A DNA stretch of 17,908 nucleotides from NCBI GenBank assembly GCA_030613795.1, contig JAUWLG010000006.1, positions 1 through 17,908 of the forward strand, read 5' to 3'. The translations under genes were made by a program, and so were the position numbers. A model generated the notes under the pieces. That model had not been told where the DNA came from. It made no database searches and saw nothing but the letters and a program-made list of their open reading frames with translations. This document shows, piece by piece, positions 1 to 6,705 of this stretch. Origin of the DNA: Helicobacteraceae bacterium (GTDB lineage Bacteria > Campylobacterota > Campylobacteria > Campylobacterales > Sulfurimonadaceae). Within the stretch, counting starts at the first letter, position 1. Every line of letters starts with the position of its first letter.

Positions 1-503
1 TCCCAGATGTCGCCCTGGGTGATGGCCTCTAAACAGACCTCCTCCGTTTGTTGGCAAAACACCACCATGGTGAGCCACTCCAGGATCTCATACCAGGCAC
101 CGATACTAGAGATAAATAAAAACGCGATCAGGTAGCTTAATTTTTTGGAAATACCCTGATGGTAAAATACTTCAAAAAACGGCACGAACACCATCAGACC
201 GAATAGAAAATGGATCACTTGGTCGTAGTAGTTTCGTTCGAAACCGAACCACTCTGAATACCAGATGAAATAACTCATGCCGGAGTAGGTCATATGTGCG
301 CCAAACAGATGCAAAATGACAAATGCTGTCAGGCTGAGGTAGGTCCAGTTGTTAAAGTTGTAACGTCTGTCGAGCCAAAGCACCACAGGGAATACTGTGA
401 CGACCAGAATGTTTTCCAGTGCCCATATACCAAAACTAACAGGGTTGATGGCCAGCGCAATCCAGAATATAACAAATATGACTATCAAGGTTTTTTTGAA
501 CAT
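1..503 (-). CDS. YjdF/DUF2238 family inner membrane protein (partial, 3' end outside window)
   Basis: The minus strand is open from an ATG at 503 to the window edge, giving 167 residues without the C-terminus. The protein is strongly hydrophobic with several membrane segments (a first one at about residues 3-27). The signature is of the YjdF/DUF2238 family of multi-pass inner membrane proteins: a mid-protein YDQVIHFLFGLM segment, a later AWYEILEWLTM segment, and TQGDIWD at the cut edge, where the family usually continues into a conserved W-D region. The family has no established function. A GGAAAG ribosome binding site lies about 10 bases before the ATG. The gene appears monocistronic with its own TATAAT-type promoter. 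I recognised the family from motifs only; the assignment is fairly confident, the role is unknown. Confidence 0.75.
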   Translation of the reverse strand, partial: MFKKTLIVIFVIFWIALAINPVSFGIWALENILVVTVFPVVLWLDRRYNFNNWTYLSLTAFVILHLFGAHMTYSGMSYFIWYSEWFGFERNYYDQVIHFLFGLMVFVPFFEVFYHQGISKKLSYLIAFLFISSIGAWYEILEWLTMVVFCQQTEEVCLEAITQGDIW

Positions 504-585
504 ACTATTTATTACTTTCCACGATATACCTTGTTTGCCAGATTTTCAATAGATACATGGACATTAAAAATGTCTATATATCCGA

Positions 586-591
586 ATTATA
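586..591 (-). promoter_or_regulatory. -10 element (TATAAT) for the YjdF-like gene
   Basis: A perfect TATAAT on the minus strand would start transcription near 579 and leave a leader of about 76 bases. The leader contains a perfect 6+6 palindrome (GACATT-AAA-AATGTC, 560-574). No good -35 is seen, which is normal for Campylobacterota. Confidence 0.5.
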
Positions 592-640
592 CCCCAGGGG
601 CGTTAATCACCTTTGAAATCAATGATTTTGATACATTCAG

Positions 641-654
641 GTATTGGGCAATAC
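641..654. repeat. Perfect palindrome GTATTG-GG-CAATAC
   Basis: Six-base arms separated by two bases lie upstream of the minus-strand promoter at 586-591. The two-base loop is too short for a good RNA hairpin, so a protein-binding operator is the more likely reading. Another perfect palindrome (AAATCA-A-TGATTT, 616-628) lies between it and the promoter. No regulator is identified. Confidence 0.3.
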
Positions 655-716
655 TCACTTGTGTGTATCAATCTAATAAGCATTGATTATAGCGGAGTTT
701 AGCTATCTTTTTCACG

Positions 717-929
717 CTAACTCGACAACCAAGCTTCTGCTTCTGCTTTTTGATCCCGATTAAAAGCTCTGATTTCTAGACCTGGGTACAAAGCTCCTTC
801 TAGTTCACTTACTTTTTGTAACCAAGCCTTATCAGTCAATACCGCTGCTCGGTCGAATTTTTCCATAAGCCCAAACATCGAAGGAAGGCGTGAAAATTCA
901 ATTCCAATTGCATCAAATTGGGTATTTAG
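717..929 (-). pseudogene. C-terminal remnant of a SpoIIAA-like (STAS-fold) protein
   Basis: The minus strand between 929 and the TAG at 717-719 encodes about 70 residues that match the C-terminal half of SpoIIAA-like proteins. It contains RLPSMFGLMEKFDRAAVLTD, then a KAWLQKVSELEG helix, then a GLEIRAFNRDQKAEAEAWL tail. The family is normally about 115-130 residues. An in-frame TAA at 930-932 blocks the reading frame where the N-terminal half should be, and no matching N-terminal half was found in the sequence just beyond the neighbouring DUF5677 gene. A short restart at an internal ATG is possible but would lack half the fold. I read it as a decayed gene, perhaps cut by the event that brought in the DUF5677 gene. 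Confidence 0.65.
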
Positions 930-962
930 TTAGTGCGGTAATAATATTGGCTCTGGTGCTTT

Positions 963-970
963 GTTAAGTT
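963..970 (+). repeat. Inverted repeat flanking the DUF5677 gene, copy 1 (GTTAAGTT)
   Basis: GTTAAGTT overlaps the stop codon of the DUF5677 gene. Its exact reverse complement, AACTTAAC, lies just upstream of that gene at 1830-1837. In gene orientation this gives GTTAAGT before and ACTTAAC after the gene, which fit the GTTRRRY and RYYYAAC core motifs of integron cassettes. No complete attC site follows. Confidence 0.3.
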
Positions 971-1815
971 TCATACTCAATCTCATTGAAATATTCACTT
1001 GCTTTTGTTAGTTCATTAAAAAACTGACTATATTTCGACTCAAGGGTAGAGAACACATCATCTTTTTCGCCACAAGCTTTTAATAGATACATGGATCTAA
1101 GTTGAGTTAGTATACATACGTCAGAAATCATTCTGGCACTATGGCCTAATTTCATAGCTATTTGTCTTGATGAATCACGTGTACAGCTATCCCAAACCAC
1201 AGCAACACCTTCACTGTCTTTATGAATAAGGTGATTACTCATTCTATAGTTATATGCGAGATGTGCAAGAAGTTCTAAGCCTTCTTCTTTTGAGGTGGCA
1301 AATTCATTTACTATTTCACTGAATGACCATTTTTGTTCAATAGCTTTCCGCTCTTTTCTATTTAATCCAGACCGATATTCAATTATCTGTTCTTCTGTAA
1401 GTAATTGTTCTTCTATTACCTTCCAACTTAGACTATCATTATTCTCTAGTTCATCCAAAAACTTTTTGGCTCTTTCATGACGTCTTATTGCAGAAAAATT
1501 TGGTAATAAATGCGAATATTCGTTTGCTCTTTCGTGTTGCTTTTTATCGTTGCACGATATCATATAAATATATTTAACTGTTCCTTCAATAATTGTTCTA
1601 TTAATTATGTCTGCGTCCCATTCTTGTCCTTCCTGAATCAGGATAAGTGAGCTTTCACTACTGAAGTGGCAGTCTATGTATAGCTGTGTAGAGATAAACC
1701 TTACTGAAGCTTCTAAAGTACCATTGTCTTTATCTAATAGATGTTTACAGTTATCAAAACATTCTCCGATAAAATGACTTGCCATGACAACCCACATTTC
1801 CACTTGATCGTTCAA
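964..1815 (-). CDS. DUF5677-like hypothetical protein
   Basis: This 283-residue soluble protein has no signal peptide or membrane segments. A central stretch (LAYNYRMSNHLIHKDSEGV) with a conserved-looking N-H-x-I-H core resembles DUF5677 proteins, a poorly characterised group usually found in accessory regions. The best start is a TTG at 1815 preceded by AAGGA with a 7-base spacer; the next in-frame ATG (residue 7) has a poorer site. The gene is more AT-rich than its neighbours, is flanked by 8-base inverted repeats, and abuts a broken SpoIIAA-like gene, all of which suggest acquisition by transfer. No function can be given. The family call is moderate in confidence; that this is a real gene is likely. 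Confidence 0.7.
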   Translation of the reverse strand: MNDQVEMWVVMASHFIGECFDNCKHLLDKDNGTLEASVRFISTQLYIDCHFSSESSLILIQEGQEWDADIINRTIIEGTVKYIYMISCNDKKQHERANEYSHLLPNFSAIRRHERAKKFLDELENNDSLSWKVIEEQLLTEEQIIEYRSGLNRKERKAIEQKWSFSEIVNEFATSKEEGLELLAHLAYNYRMSNHLIHKDSEGVAVVWDSCTRDSSRQIAMKLGHSARMISDVCILTQLRSMYLLKACGEKDDVFSTLESKYSQFFNELTKASEYFNEIEYET

Positions 1816-1829
1816 TAGGATTTCCTTGT

Positions 1830-1837
1830 AACTTAAC
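1830..1837 (+). repeat. Inverted repeat flanking the DUF5677 gene, copy 2 (AACTTAAC)
   Basis: This is the reverse complement of GTTAAGTT at 963-970. It lies 14 bases upstream of the TTG start of the DUF5677 gene and so would be in its leader. Confidence 0.3.
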
Positions 1838-1854
1838 TACTTAGTATCTAACAT

Positions 1855-1860
1855 ATTATA
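1855..1860 (-). promoter_or_regulatory. -10 element (TATAAT) for the DUF5677 gene
   Basis: A perfect TATAAT on the minus strand has a TTGGGA at 1884-1879 as possible -35 (18-base spacer). The predicted start is near 1848, about 33 bases before the TTG start codon, so the DUF5677 gene probably has its own promoter. Confidence 0.45.
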
Positions 1861-1990
1861 TGAATAAGGCTAAAACCATCCCAATATCTAACACAAAAAA
1901 TGTTTTGCTATTTTGTAATATATAGAACATCGAAATATTTTTACAGTTATATCGACAAATTATCTCTTATGAAAGGAAAAAAGTATGTTG

Positions 1991-2016
1991 TGCTATTGGA
2001 ATATATGGCAATAGCA
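1991..2016 (-). terminator. Hairpin downstream of the Na/Pi cotransporter gene
   Basis: A perfect 8-base inverted repeat (TGCTATTG, 10-base loop, CAATAGCA). On the minus strand it is followed 8 bases later by a run of six T, so it may terminate the Na/Pi transcript. The gap before the T run makes it a weak intrinsic terminator. Confidence 0.4.
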
Positions 2017-2071
2017 TGACAAAATGTAGAAACTCAGGCATGGATCTGTTAGCTGTACATGTTGCACCTGC

Positions 2072-2236
2072 TTATTTACTCTTTTTTGACACGCTTTTCT
2101 TAGCAACAGTTTTTTTGGTTGTGACTTTCTTCGTGGTTTTTTTGAGTGGCTTCGCCGTTGCTTTCACACTTTTTTTAAGCGGTATTACTGCCACTTTTGT
2201 GCTCTTTTTCTTCAATAGATTCGGAAACGAGGTCAT
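2072..2236 (-). CDS. Lysine-rich basic ORF overlapping the 3' end of the Na/Pi gene
   Basis: Starting inside the Na/Pi cotransporter gene in the +1 frame, an ATG at 2236 opens 54 residues. From about residue 9 onward the product is built of K, T, V, A and S with repeated KK doublets (PLKKSVKATAKPLKK, then TTKKVTTKK), resembling the tails of histone H1-like or AlgP-like proteins. About 100 bases of this frame lie beyond the Na/Pi stop codon and keep the same composition to a TAA at 2072. There is no convincing ribosome binding site. It may be a small basic protein, or the natural C-terminal tail of the Na/Pi protein reached by a +1 frameshift, or separated from it by an indel or sequencing error. 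The low-complexity pattern is clear; the mode of expression is not. Confidence 0.4.
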   Translation of the reverse strand: MTSFPNLLKKKSTKVAVIPLKKSVKATAKPLKKTTKKVTTKKTVAKKSVSKKSK

Positions 2237-3893
2237 CTTTATTTCGCAGCGGAAGCTCTGTGTGTAGGCGCAGTACATTGCGTAGTGACTTGGTAAAACT
2301 TTTACTCAGATGCAGGTCGTTCACTGCTATAGTGGTCATCTCGGAATGGATGGCATGGTTGATTACAATATCATGGATCAGGGCCATGTTGTTTTTGTTA
2401 GAATCTGCGATCTGCTTGTACGCATCTTCTATCGCTTCCATCGGTTCATCTTCGCCTCTGCGCGTTTTCTCAAATGCTTTAACACTGTTAATTATTTGAT
2501 AGCGCAGGTTACGCAAAAATGCCTGCTCTTCACTGCTTTGGGCATCATAGAGTTTGTCGATGTCGTGCAACATATCTTTGATCGATTTGGCCGCTGTGGC
2601 GAGGTTGGTCGTCTGCTGTGCAATAGTATTGAGGTTCTTCACAAATCCGGCTTTCGTGTTATTAAGTGAAAGCTGCATGATGTAACGAAAGATCTTGCCC
2701 TCAAGGCGCCGGATCTTCCTATAAAGCTTGCTATACGAAAGATCCAGGTTCTCATCGTAGAGGTCCAGAAGCTTCTTCACAGCAATATCTTCTTCGAGCA
2801 CTTTTGGCGGAGGGACGTTGACAGCTAGAAGGGCAAACTCTTCTACTTTTTTTCCAAGGCGCATTACCTCTTTTCGCAATGCATCGAGTGCAACATCGGG
2901 AATATCAACCGGTACGTTATGAATATATTTAGTGACGCGAAGAGGCTCTTTTTTGAAAAAACGCTGCAGCCACTGTGCAAGTATGGCGATGAACGGGAAC
3001 CAGATCAGGATGCCGACAGCATTAAAGATGGTATGAAAGAGAGCGATCTGGATAACGCTATCGGCTGTAGGCATGATATGCAAAGCGAGCCAGACCAGTG
3101 GTTGCAGAGCAAGTAGTGCGACCACACCGGTAGAAATATTGAAAAAGAGGTGGGCCAGTGCGGTCCGCTTTTTATCGGGTGTCCCGCCCAATGATCCCAA
3201 GATCACTGTGACAGTAGTTCCTACATTGGCTCCGATAACAAAAGCGGCGGCGGCTTCAATACTGATGAGTTGGACAAAAAGTGCACTCTGGATGATAGCG
3301 ATGGAGGCAGAGCTGGACTGGATCAATGCCGTAATACCAAAACCGATCAGAGCATACCAGTAGAGGTTGACTGGTCTATAGTCCGTGATATCAAAGCTTT
3401 CAGAAACAGTCGAAAAACTATCTTTCATCCCTTCCAAGCCAAGAAAGATGAGTCCAAAACCCACTAATCCGCCAAAATGACTTTTCCAACGGCTTCCATC
3501 CTCCACCATGATACCGCCAAGACCACCGATACCGATGAAGACGTAGGCGATGAGTTTGATGTCCATTTTAAAGCCAACCAGACCTATGATCCATGCTGTT
3601 ACTGTTGTACCGATGTTAGAACCGAACATCATAGCTATGGCGCTCTCGAGGTTGATAAGCTGTGCACCGATCAATGAGAGGGCCATTAAAGAGACGATGG
3701 AAGAACTTTGAAAGAGGGCTGTTGCAGATAGACCGGTTATAAGGCTTTTAAATGTAGTGCTGGTTGTCTTGTGTACCCAAGTCTTGAATGCTCGTCCGGC
3801 GGAGGCTTTGATCTGGGATTCAAGGTAAAGCATACCAAACAGAAAAAGCCCGAGCCCGGCAAAAGCTTGAATCCAGAGAGAGAGGTGCGCCAT
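2175..3893 (-). CDS. Na/Pi cotransporter family protein with PhoU-like C-terminal domain
   Basis: This 572-residue protein is predicted to import phosphate with sodium, or to regulate phosphate flux, at the inner membrane. The N-terminal 310 or so residues hold two inverted Na_Pi_cotrans repeats. Each has the hallmark QSSS motif (ATALFQSSSIVSLMAL and GITALIQSSSASIAII) followed by G-x-N-[IV]-G-T-T-V-T (GSNIGTTVTAW and GANVGTTVTVI). The C-terminal 220 or so residues are helical and charged, as in PhoU domains. I chose the ATG at 3893 (MAHLSLW), because GGAG sits 9 bases before it; an upstream TTG at 3908 overlaps that GGAG. The frame ends with SIEEKEHKSGSNTA, and a lysine-rich sequence continues in the +1 frame past the stop. 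No pst or pho gene is nearby. Confidence 0.9.
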   Translation of the reverse strand: MAHLSLWIQAFAGLGLFLFGMLYLESQIKASAGRAFKTWVHKTTSTTFKSLITGLSATALFQSSSIVSLMALSLIGAQLINLESAIAMMFGSNIGTTVTAWIIGLVGFKMDIKLIAYVFIGIGGLGGIMVEDGSRWKSHFGGLVGFGLIFLGLEGMKDSFSTVSESFDITDYRPVNLYWYALIGFGITALIQSSSASIAIIQSALFVQLISIEAAAAFVIGANVGTTVTVILGSLGGTPDKKRTALAHLFFNISTGVVALLALQPLVWLALHIMPTADSVIQIALFHTIFNAVGILIWFPFIAILAQWLQRFFKKEPLRVTKYIHNVPVDIPDVALDALRKEVMRLGKKVEEFALLAVNVPPPKVLEEDIAVKKLLDLYDENLDLSYSKLYRKIRRLEGKIFRYIMQLSLNNTKAGFVKNLNTIAQQTTNLATAAKSIKDMLHDIDKLYDAQSSEEQAFLRNLRYQIINSVKAFEKTRRGEDEPMEAIEDAYKQIADSNKNNMALIHDIVINHAIHSEMTTIAVNDLHLSKSFTKSLRNVLRLHTELPLRNKDDLVSESIEEKEHKSGSNTA

Positions 3894-4086
3894 TGAGGTC
3901 TTCTCCAATAAGAAGTGTGACAGTAGGCGGAATATAACCTAAAGTCTCTTTACTCTATTGTAACGTAAATAGATAAGTGCTGATAACGGGCAAGCTCTAA
4001 AAATGGATAGAAGGAGATGCATACGTTATCCAGCGATGTAGTTGAGGTTGTATACTTTAAGGCTGTTCCTGTTTTATTGGAAGGTA

Positions 4087-4104
4087 AGGGGATAATAGAC
4101 CCCT
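4087..4104 (-). terminator. Short G/C hairpin after the small membrane-protein operon
   Basis: AGGGG, an 8-base loop and CCCCT lie about 25 bases past the stop of the last gene of the minus-strand operon. The stem is only 5 bases and no U tract follows, so it is a weak terminator candidate. Confidence 0.25.
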
Positions 4105-4127
4105 CATGTTTAGAAGTTGGAGAGTGG

Positions 4128-4418
4128 TTACTGTTTTTTAAGTTCGATCTCGCTTTTTTTGATGACAAGCATCTCGTAAACACTGACTTCAGGAAGAGAC
4201 TCTGCAATGAGCTTGTCGAGCGCGGCATCTTTGCCTTTAACCTTCTCAAGGTCTTCATAGCCTTTAGGCGAGATCTCCTGCATTGCGATACTGATAGAAC
4301 CTGCCCACATGAGGACAAGCATGACCCACACCGTTTTTTTGGCATTGGCATAGACGCCGACAAAGTGAAATAGAACCGTTAAAATTACGGCAATGATCAA
4401 TACGATAGTTAGACCCAT
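4128..4418 (-). CDS. Small membrane protein, last gene of the siroheme decarboxylase operon
   Basis: This 96-residue protein has two hydrophobic segments (about residues 3-23 and 28-46) and a charged, lysine-rich C-terminal half of about 50 residues, probably cytoplasmic or periplasmic depending on topology. I do not recognise a family. The start is well supported: GGGGAGGAG precedes the ATG with a 7-8 base spacer, and the ATG overlaps the stop of the upstream 52-residue gene (TAATG). It is the fourth gene of a tightly coupled operon headed by the fused siroheme decarboxylase, so a role connected with heme d1 or nitrite/NO respiration is possible. That is inference from position only. Confidence 0.7.
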   Translation of the reverse strand: MGLTIVLIIAVILTVLFHFVGVYANAKKTVWVMLVLMWAGSISIAMQEISPKGYEDLEKVKGKDAALDKLIAESLPEVSVYEMLVIKKSEIELKKQ

Positions 4419-4576
4419 TAGTTTATCTCCTCCCCACGTGGTTGCATTTGGACATCAGTCTCTTTAAGCATCTTGTCTCCAAAACTTTTGACACCCCAGG
4501 TGCCTAGCATCATCAAGGTAACAACAAAAAGTAAAAACAGTAGTGCCATGGAGTAGCGTTTCAAAATTGCTATCAT
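4418..4576 (-). CDS. 52-residue single-pass membrane protein
   Basis: A small gene with one hydrophobic segment (about residues 10-30, rich in L, F, V and M) after a basic N-terminus (KRY), then an acidic/basic tail ending GEEIN. It overlaps both neighbours: its ATG shares the ATGA with the TGA of the 136-residue gene, and its TAA overlaps the next ATG (TAATG). The overlaps, and the unbroken frame filling the space between two coupled genes, make it credible. The fold (one anchor and a short tail) resembles small accessory subunits of respiratory complexes such as CcoQ, but no family motif is visible. Confidence 0.7.
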   Translation of the reverse strand: MIAILKRYSMALLFLLFVVTLMMLGTWGVKSFGDKMLKETDVQMQPRGEEIN

Positions 4577-4983
4577 TTAGTTACATTTGCCTCTTTAGCT
4601 TTTTCAATATCATCACCGATCCAATCTACACATCGTGATGTGTGAAAATCGCGTGCGTAGTTGTCAGAGACAAACAGATCACCTTCCAGTCGCCATTCAA
4701 GATTTTTAGAGAGCAAGACTGATCGTGAGATCGTACGCTGCATCTTGTTCTCGCAGATGATGGTACCGCCTTCATTAAAGATCTCCTTGACACCTTCCAT
4801 TCGTGTTGTTGTCATGTAGTAGTGAATAGAGATCATCGTCACCAATATCATACTCACACTGATCATACCGCGTTTGAAAGCGACACGAGGTACAAAGCTT
4901 CTGGTCGTTACAATGGCTGTGACACTTAAAATAAATATACCGATAACGATGTAGACGATCTCTAACTCAAAAAATAGTTCCAT
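4573..4983 (-). CDS. Membrane protein of unknown function, siroheme decarboxylase operon
   Basis: This 136-residue protein has two N-terminal membrane segments (about residues 8-27 and 39-57) followed by a soluble domain of about 75 residues that contains two cysteines (in IICENKMQR and TSRCVDWIG) and an EWRLEGDLFVSDNYARDF stretch. The two cysteines could pair in the periplasm. I do not recognise the family. Its ATG at 4983 immediately follows the TAA of the decarboxylase gene with no spacing (TAAATG), so translation is probably coupled. It is a good candidate for an unannotated accessory factor of the tetrapyrrole or nitrite-respiration pathway, on position alone. Confidence 0.75.
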   Translation of the reverse strand: MELFFELEIVYIVIGIFILSVTAIVTTRSFVPRVAFKRGMISVSMILVTMISIHYYMTTTRMEGVKEIFNEGGTIICENKMQRTISRSVLLSKNLEWRLEGDLFVSDNYARDFHTSRCVDWIGDDIEKAKEANVTK

Positions 4984-5991
4984 TTATGATCCTTGCTTCA
5001 TATGTTCTGTTTCCCACGCCTCAAACGCAGGGGTAAAATACTCAATTCTCACTTTTTTAAACTCTCGTGACGAGTAGAGCGGCATGTGTGATTTGGAGTC
5101 GATCTCTTTTGCCATCTCTTCAATAATGCCATTGGTCTCTTCGGTTGTCTTGCCGTGTACCATCGTAAAGAGGTTGTACGGCCAGTTAGCATACTTTGGA
5201 CGAAGGTAACAGTGGCTCACTGCACTAAAGGCAGCTGCTTTTTCACCGATCTCTTCGCCATTTTCTGCATCGACATCCCAGACTACCATTGCATTGGCGT
5301 TAAAACCTGCCTTTCTATGGTTCAAGATAGAGGCAAAACGACGCATTATCCCGGCTTCTTGCAATTCTAGCAAAATTGAGAAGAAGGTCTCATAATCAAT
5401 ATCAAGTTCTTCAATAATATTTTTAAATGGTTCACTCTCCATCTTTATATCGTACTGTGCTCTTTTGATGATCTCATGATGAAGAGGTGTCATTTCGATC
5501 TCTGTATGTTGGACCTTTTTGACCTTCTCTTTTTTAGCATCTTTACCGGTTGTGTTGAGTTTAACCGATATCTTGAAAAGTTTCAGTGTTGGAAGCATGA
5601 TGTAGTCTTCAGCCTCGGTCAGCTCTGCCAAGATCTCCAATGTCTTTTCCAGACCTAGTTTAGAGTCGGGTGCCACTGCCAGTGTGAACCAGATATTAAA
5701 GTCGTGGTTTCGCTCATAGTTGTGTGAGATACCCGGGTGTGAGTTGATGATCTTAACCGCAGCACTGATCTTCTCTTTTGCTATTTTAAAGGCGACTAAT
5801 GATGACTTGTAGCCCAAACGTTTAGTGTCAAATATAGCTGAGGTCTGGCGAATGATGTTTTTCTTCTTCTCTTCTTGCAAGATGGCAAGTACTTCATCTT
5901 CACTGATACCCAACTCATCTGCAATCACCTCAAACGGTTTAGCCACTAAGGGGAATTTCTTCTGAATTCTAGAGAGGATCTCTTGTTTCAT
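4984..5991 (-). CDS. nirDL: Fused siroheme decarboxylase (NirDL / AhbAB type)
   Basis: This 335-residue protein is a tandem duplication of the Lrp/AsnC-like fold used by siroheme decarboxylases, which turn siroheme into 12,18-didecarboxysiroheme on the way to heme d1 (NirDLGH) or heme b (AhbAB). Each half has a winged helix followed by a ligand-binding domain. Half 1 carries HPGISHNYERNHDFNIWFTL and half 2 VSHCYLRPKYANWPYNLFTM, the paired signatures of AhbB/AhbA-type subunits, including the H and R residues around the substrate. The C-terminus has the expected VRIEYF. Automated annotation often calls such proteins Lrp regulators, but the signatures favour the enzyme. I chose the ATG at 5991 over a GTG at 6033, since the predicted transcript starts near 6016. 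Heme d1 is the likelier product in this lineage. No nirS, nirF or nirJ lies in the window. Confidence 0.85.
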   Translation of the reverse strand: MKQEILSRIQKKFPLVAKPFEVIADELGISEDEVLAILQEEKKKNIIRQTSAIFDTKRLGYKSSLVAFKIAKEKISAAVKIINSHPGISHNYERNHDFNIWFTLAVAPDSKLGLEKTLEILAELTEAEDYIMLPTLKLFKISVKLNTTGKDAKKEKVKKVQHTEIEMTPLHHEIIKRAQYDIKMESEPFKNIIEELDIDYETFFSILLELQEAGIMRRFASILNHRKAGFNANAMVVWDVDAENGEEIGEKAAAFSAVSHCYLRPKYANWPYNLFTMVHGKTTEETNGIIEEMAKEIDSKSHMPLYSSREFKKVRIEYFTPAFEAWETEHMKQGS

Positions 5992-6022
5992 GGTATATTC
6001 ACTTTTATAATAGATTTGAATG

Positions 6023-6064
6023 ATTGTAATCACTTTTATATTAGATAGAATTGATATTTGTCAA
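6023..6064 (-). promoter_or_regulatory. FNR/DNR-type box and -10 for the decarboxylase operon
   Basis: TTGAT-ATTT-GTCAA (6051-6064) is a near-perfect CRP/FNR-family box of the DNR/NNR subtype. On the minus strand TACAAT (6028-6023) is a good -10. It implies a start at 6016, putting the box centre at exactly -41.5, the class II activator position, with a 25-base leader before the ATG at 5991. Confidence 0.7.
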
Positions 6065-6107
6065 TTGACCTGTATCAAGAGGCAATGTTTTGTTTTTTAG
6101 GTATGCT
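6065..6107 (+). promoter_or_regulatory. FNR/DNR-type box and -10 for met8
   Basis: TTGAC-CTGT-ATCAA (6065-6078) directly abuts the box at 6051-6064 with no base between them. TATGCT (6102-6107) is the likely -10, giving a start at 6113-6114 and a box centre at about -41.5 to -42.5. The leader before met8 is about 28 bases and includes AAAGGA. Confidence 0.7.
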
Positions 6108-6141
6108 ACTGCAACTATAAGAGGTACTCTAAAGGATAGAG

Positions 6142-6705
6142 ATGGGCTATTTTCCCGCTTTTTTAAAACTTGACAACAAAAAGATACTAATTGTCGGCGG
6201 AGGGTATATAGCTTATGAGAAGCTGGACCATCTTCTTGACTTCACGTATGACATCAAGGTCATCGCACCTGAATTCTCTACCGAGATGCAAAACAGAATT
6301 GACCAAGAGGGTCTGCTTTTTGAAAAACGTAAGTATGAAACGGGTGATATCAACGATTTTGCTGTTGTTATTGTAGCTGTCGATGATATACCTCTTAAAG
6401 CAGAGATATTTAAAGAGTCAAAAAGCTATAATTGCCTCTGTAATGCTGTTGACTCTGTTGATTATTGCGATTTCATCTTTCCCTCTTATATAAAGAAAGA
6501 TGACCTGACGATCGCCGTTTCGACATCGGGCGCTTCACCTGCTATGGCGAAACACATTAGACGTTTTTTGGAAGAGACCATTCCTGATGGGATCTCAGAT
6601 TTCCTGAAAGAGATGAAAGCCTTACGAAGCACTTTGCCAAAAGGTAAGGAACGCATGAAGATGTTAGATAAAAAAGCAGAAGAGTATATTAAAGGATGGA
6701 AATGA
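6142..6705 (+). CDS. Precorrin-2 dehydrogenase / sirohydrochlorin ferrochelatase (Met8/SirC/CysG N-terminal type)
   Basis: This 187-residue cytoplasmic enzyme is predicted to oxidise precorrin-2 to sirohydrochlorin with NAD+ and perhaps insert iron to make siroheme. The N-terminus has the typical FPAFLKLDNKKILIVGGG Rossmann entry, then an acidic-loop segment (KVIAPEF). The middle holds CNAVDSVDYCDFIFPS with the catalytic aspartate region, followed by the family signature TSGASPAMAKHIR. AAAGGA lies 6 bases before the ATG. The uroporphyrinogen methyltransferase that makes precorrin-2 is not fused or nearby. It is divergent from the fused decarboxylase, which would use its siroheme product, and both promoters have FNR/DNR boxes. 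The family call is firm; whether it chelates iron as well is not visible. Confidence 0.9.
   Translation: MGYFPAFLKLDNKKILIVGGGYIAYEKLDHLLDFTYDIKVIAPEFSTEMQNRIDQEGLLFEKRKYETGDINDFAVVIVAVDDIPLKAEIFKESKSYNCLCNAVDSVDYCDFIFPSYIKKDDLTIAVSTSGASPAMAKHIRRFLEETIPDGISDFLKEMKALRSTLPKGKERMKMLDKKAEEYIKGWK

Noticed and set aside
294..686. Plus-strand ORF of 130 codons
   Set aside because: It overlaps antisense the YjdF-like gene and its promoter; its composition is incoherent and there is no ribosome binding site.
900..970. A complete integron attC site after the DUF5677 gene
   Set aside because: Only the ACTTAAC half-site is present; no partner GTTRRRY or symmetrical inner arms were found within the next 100 bases.
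2016..2267. Plus-strand ORF with a hydrophobic, phenylalanine-rich product
   Set aside because: It is the antisense image of the lysine-rich frame: AAA/AAG codons read as TTT/CTT give F and L. No start signals.
3950..4363. Minus-strand ORF of 137 codons overlapping the small membrane-protein gene
   Set aside because: It is out of frame with the coupled gene at 4128-4418, which has a strong ribosome binding site and overlap; the product is serine-rich and lacks family features.
4984..5991. Annotation as an Lrp/AsnC transcriptional regulator
   Set aside because: The winged-helix fold is shared, but both halves carry the siroheme decarboxylase signatures (SHNYERNHDFNIWF and SHCYLRP...WPYNLFTM), and the gene lies opposite met8.
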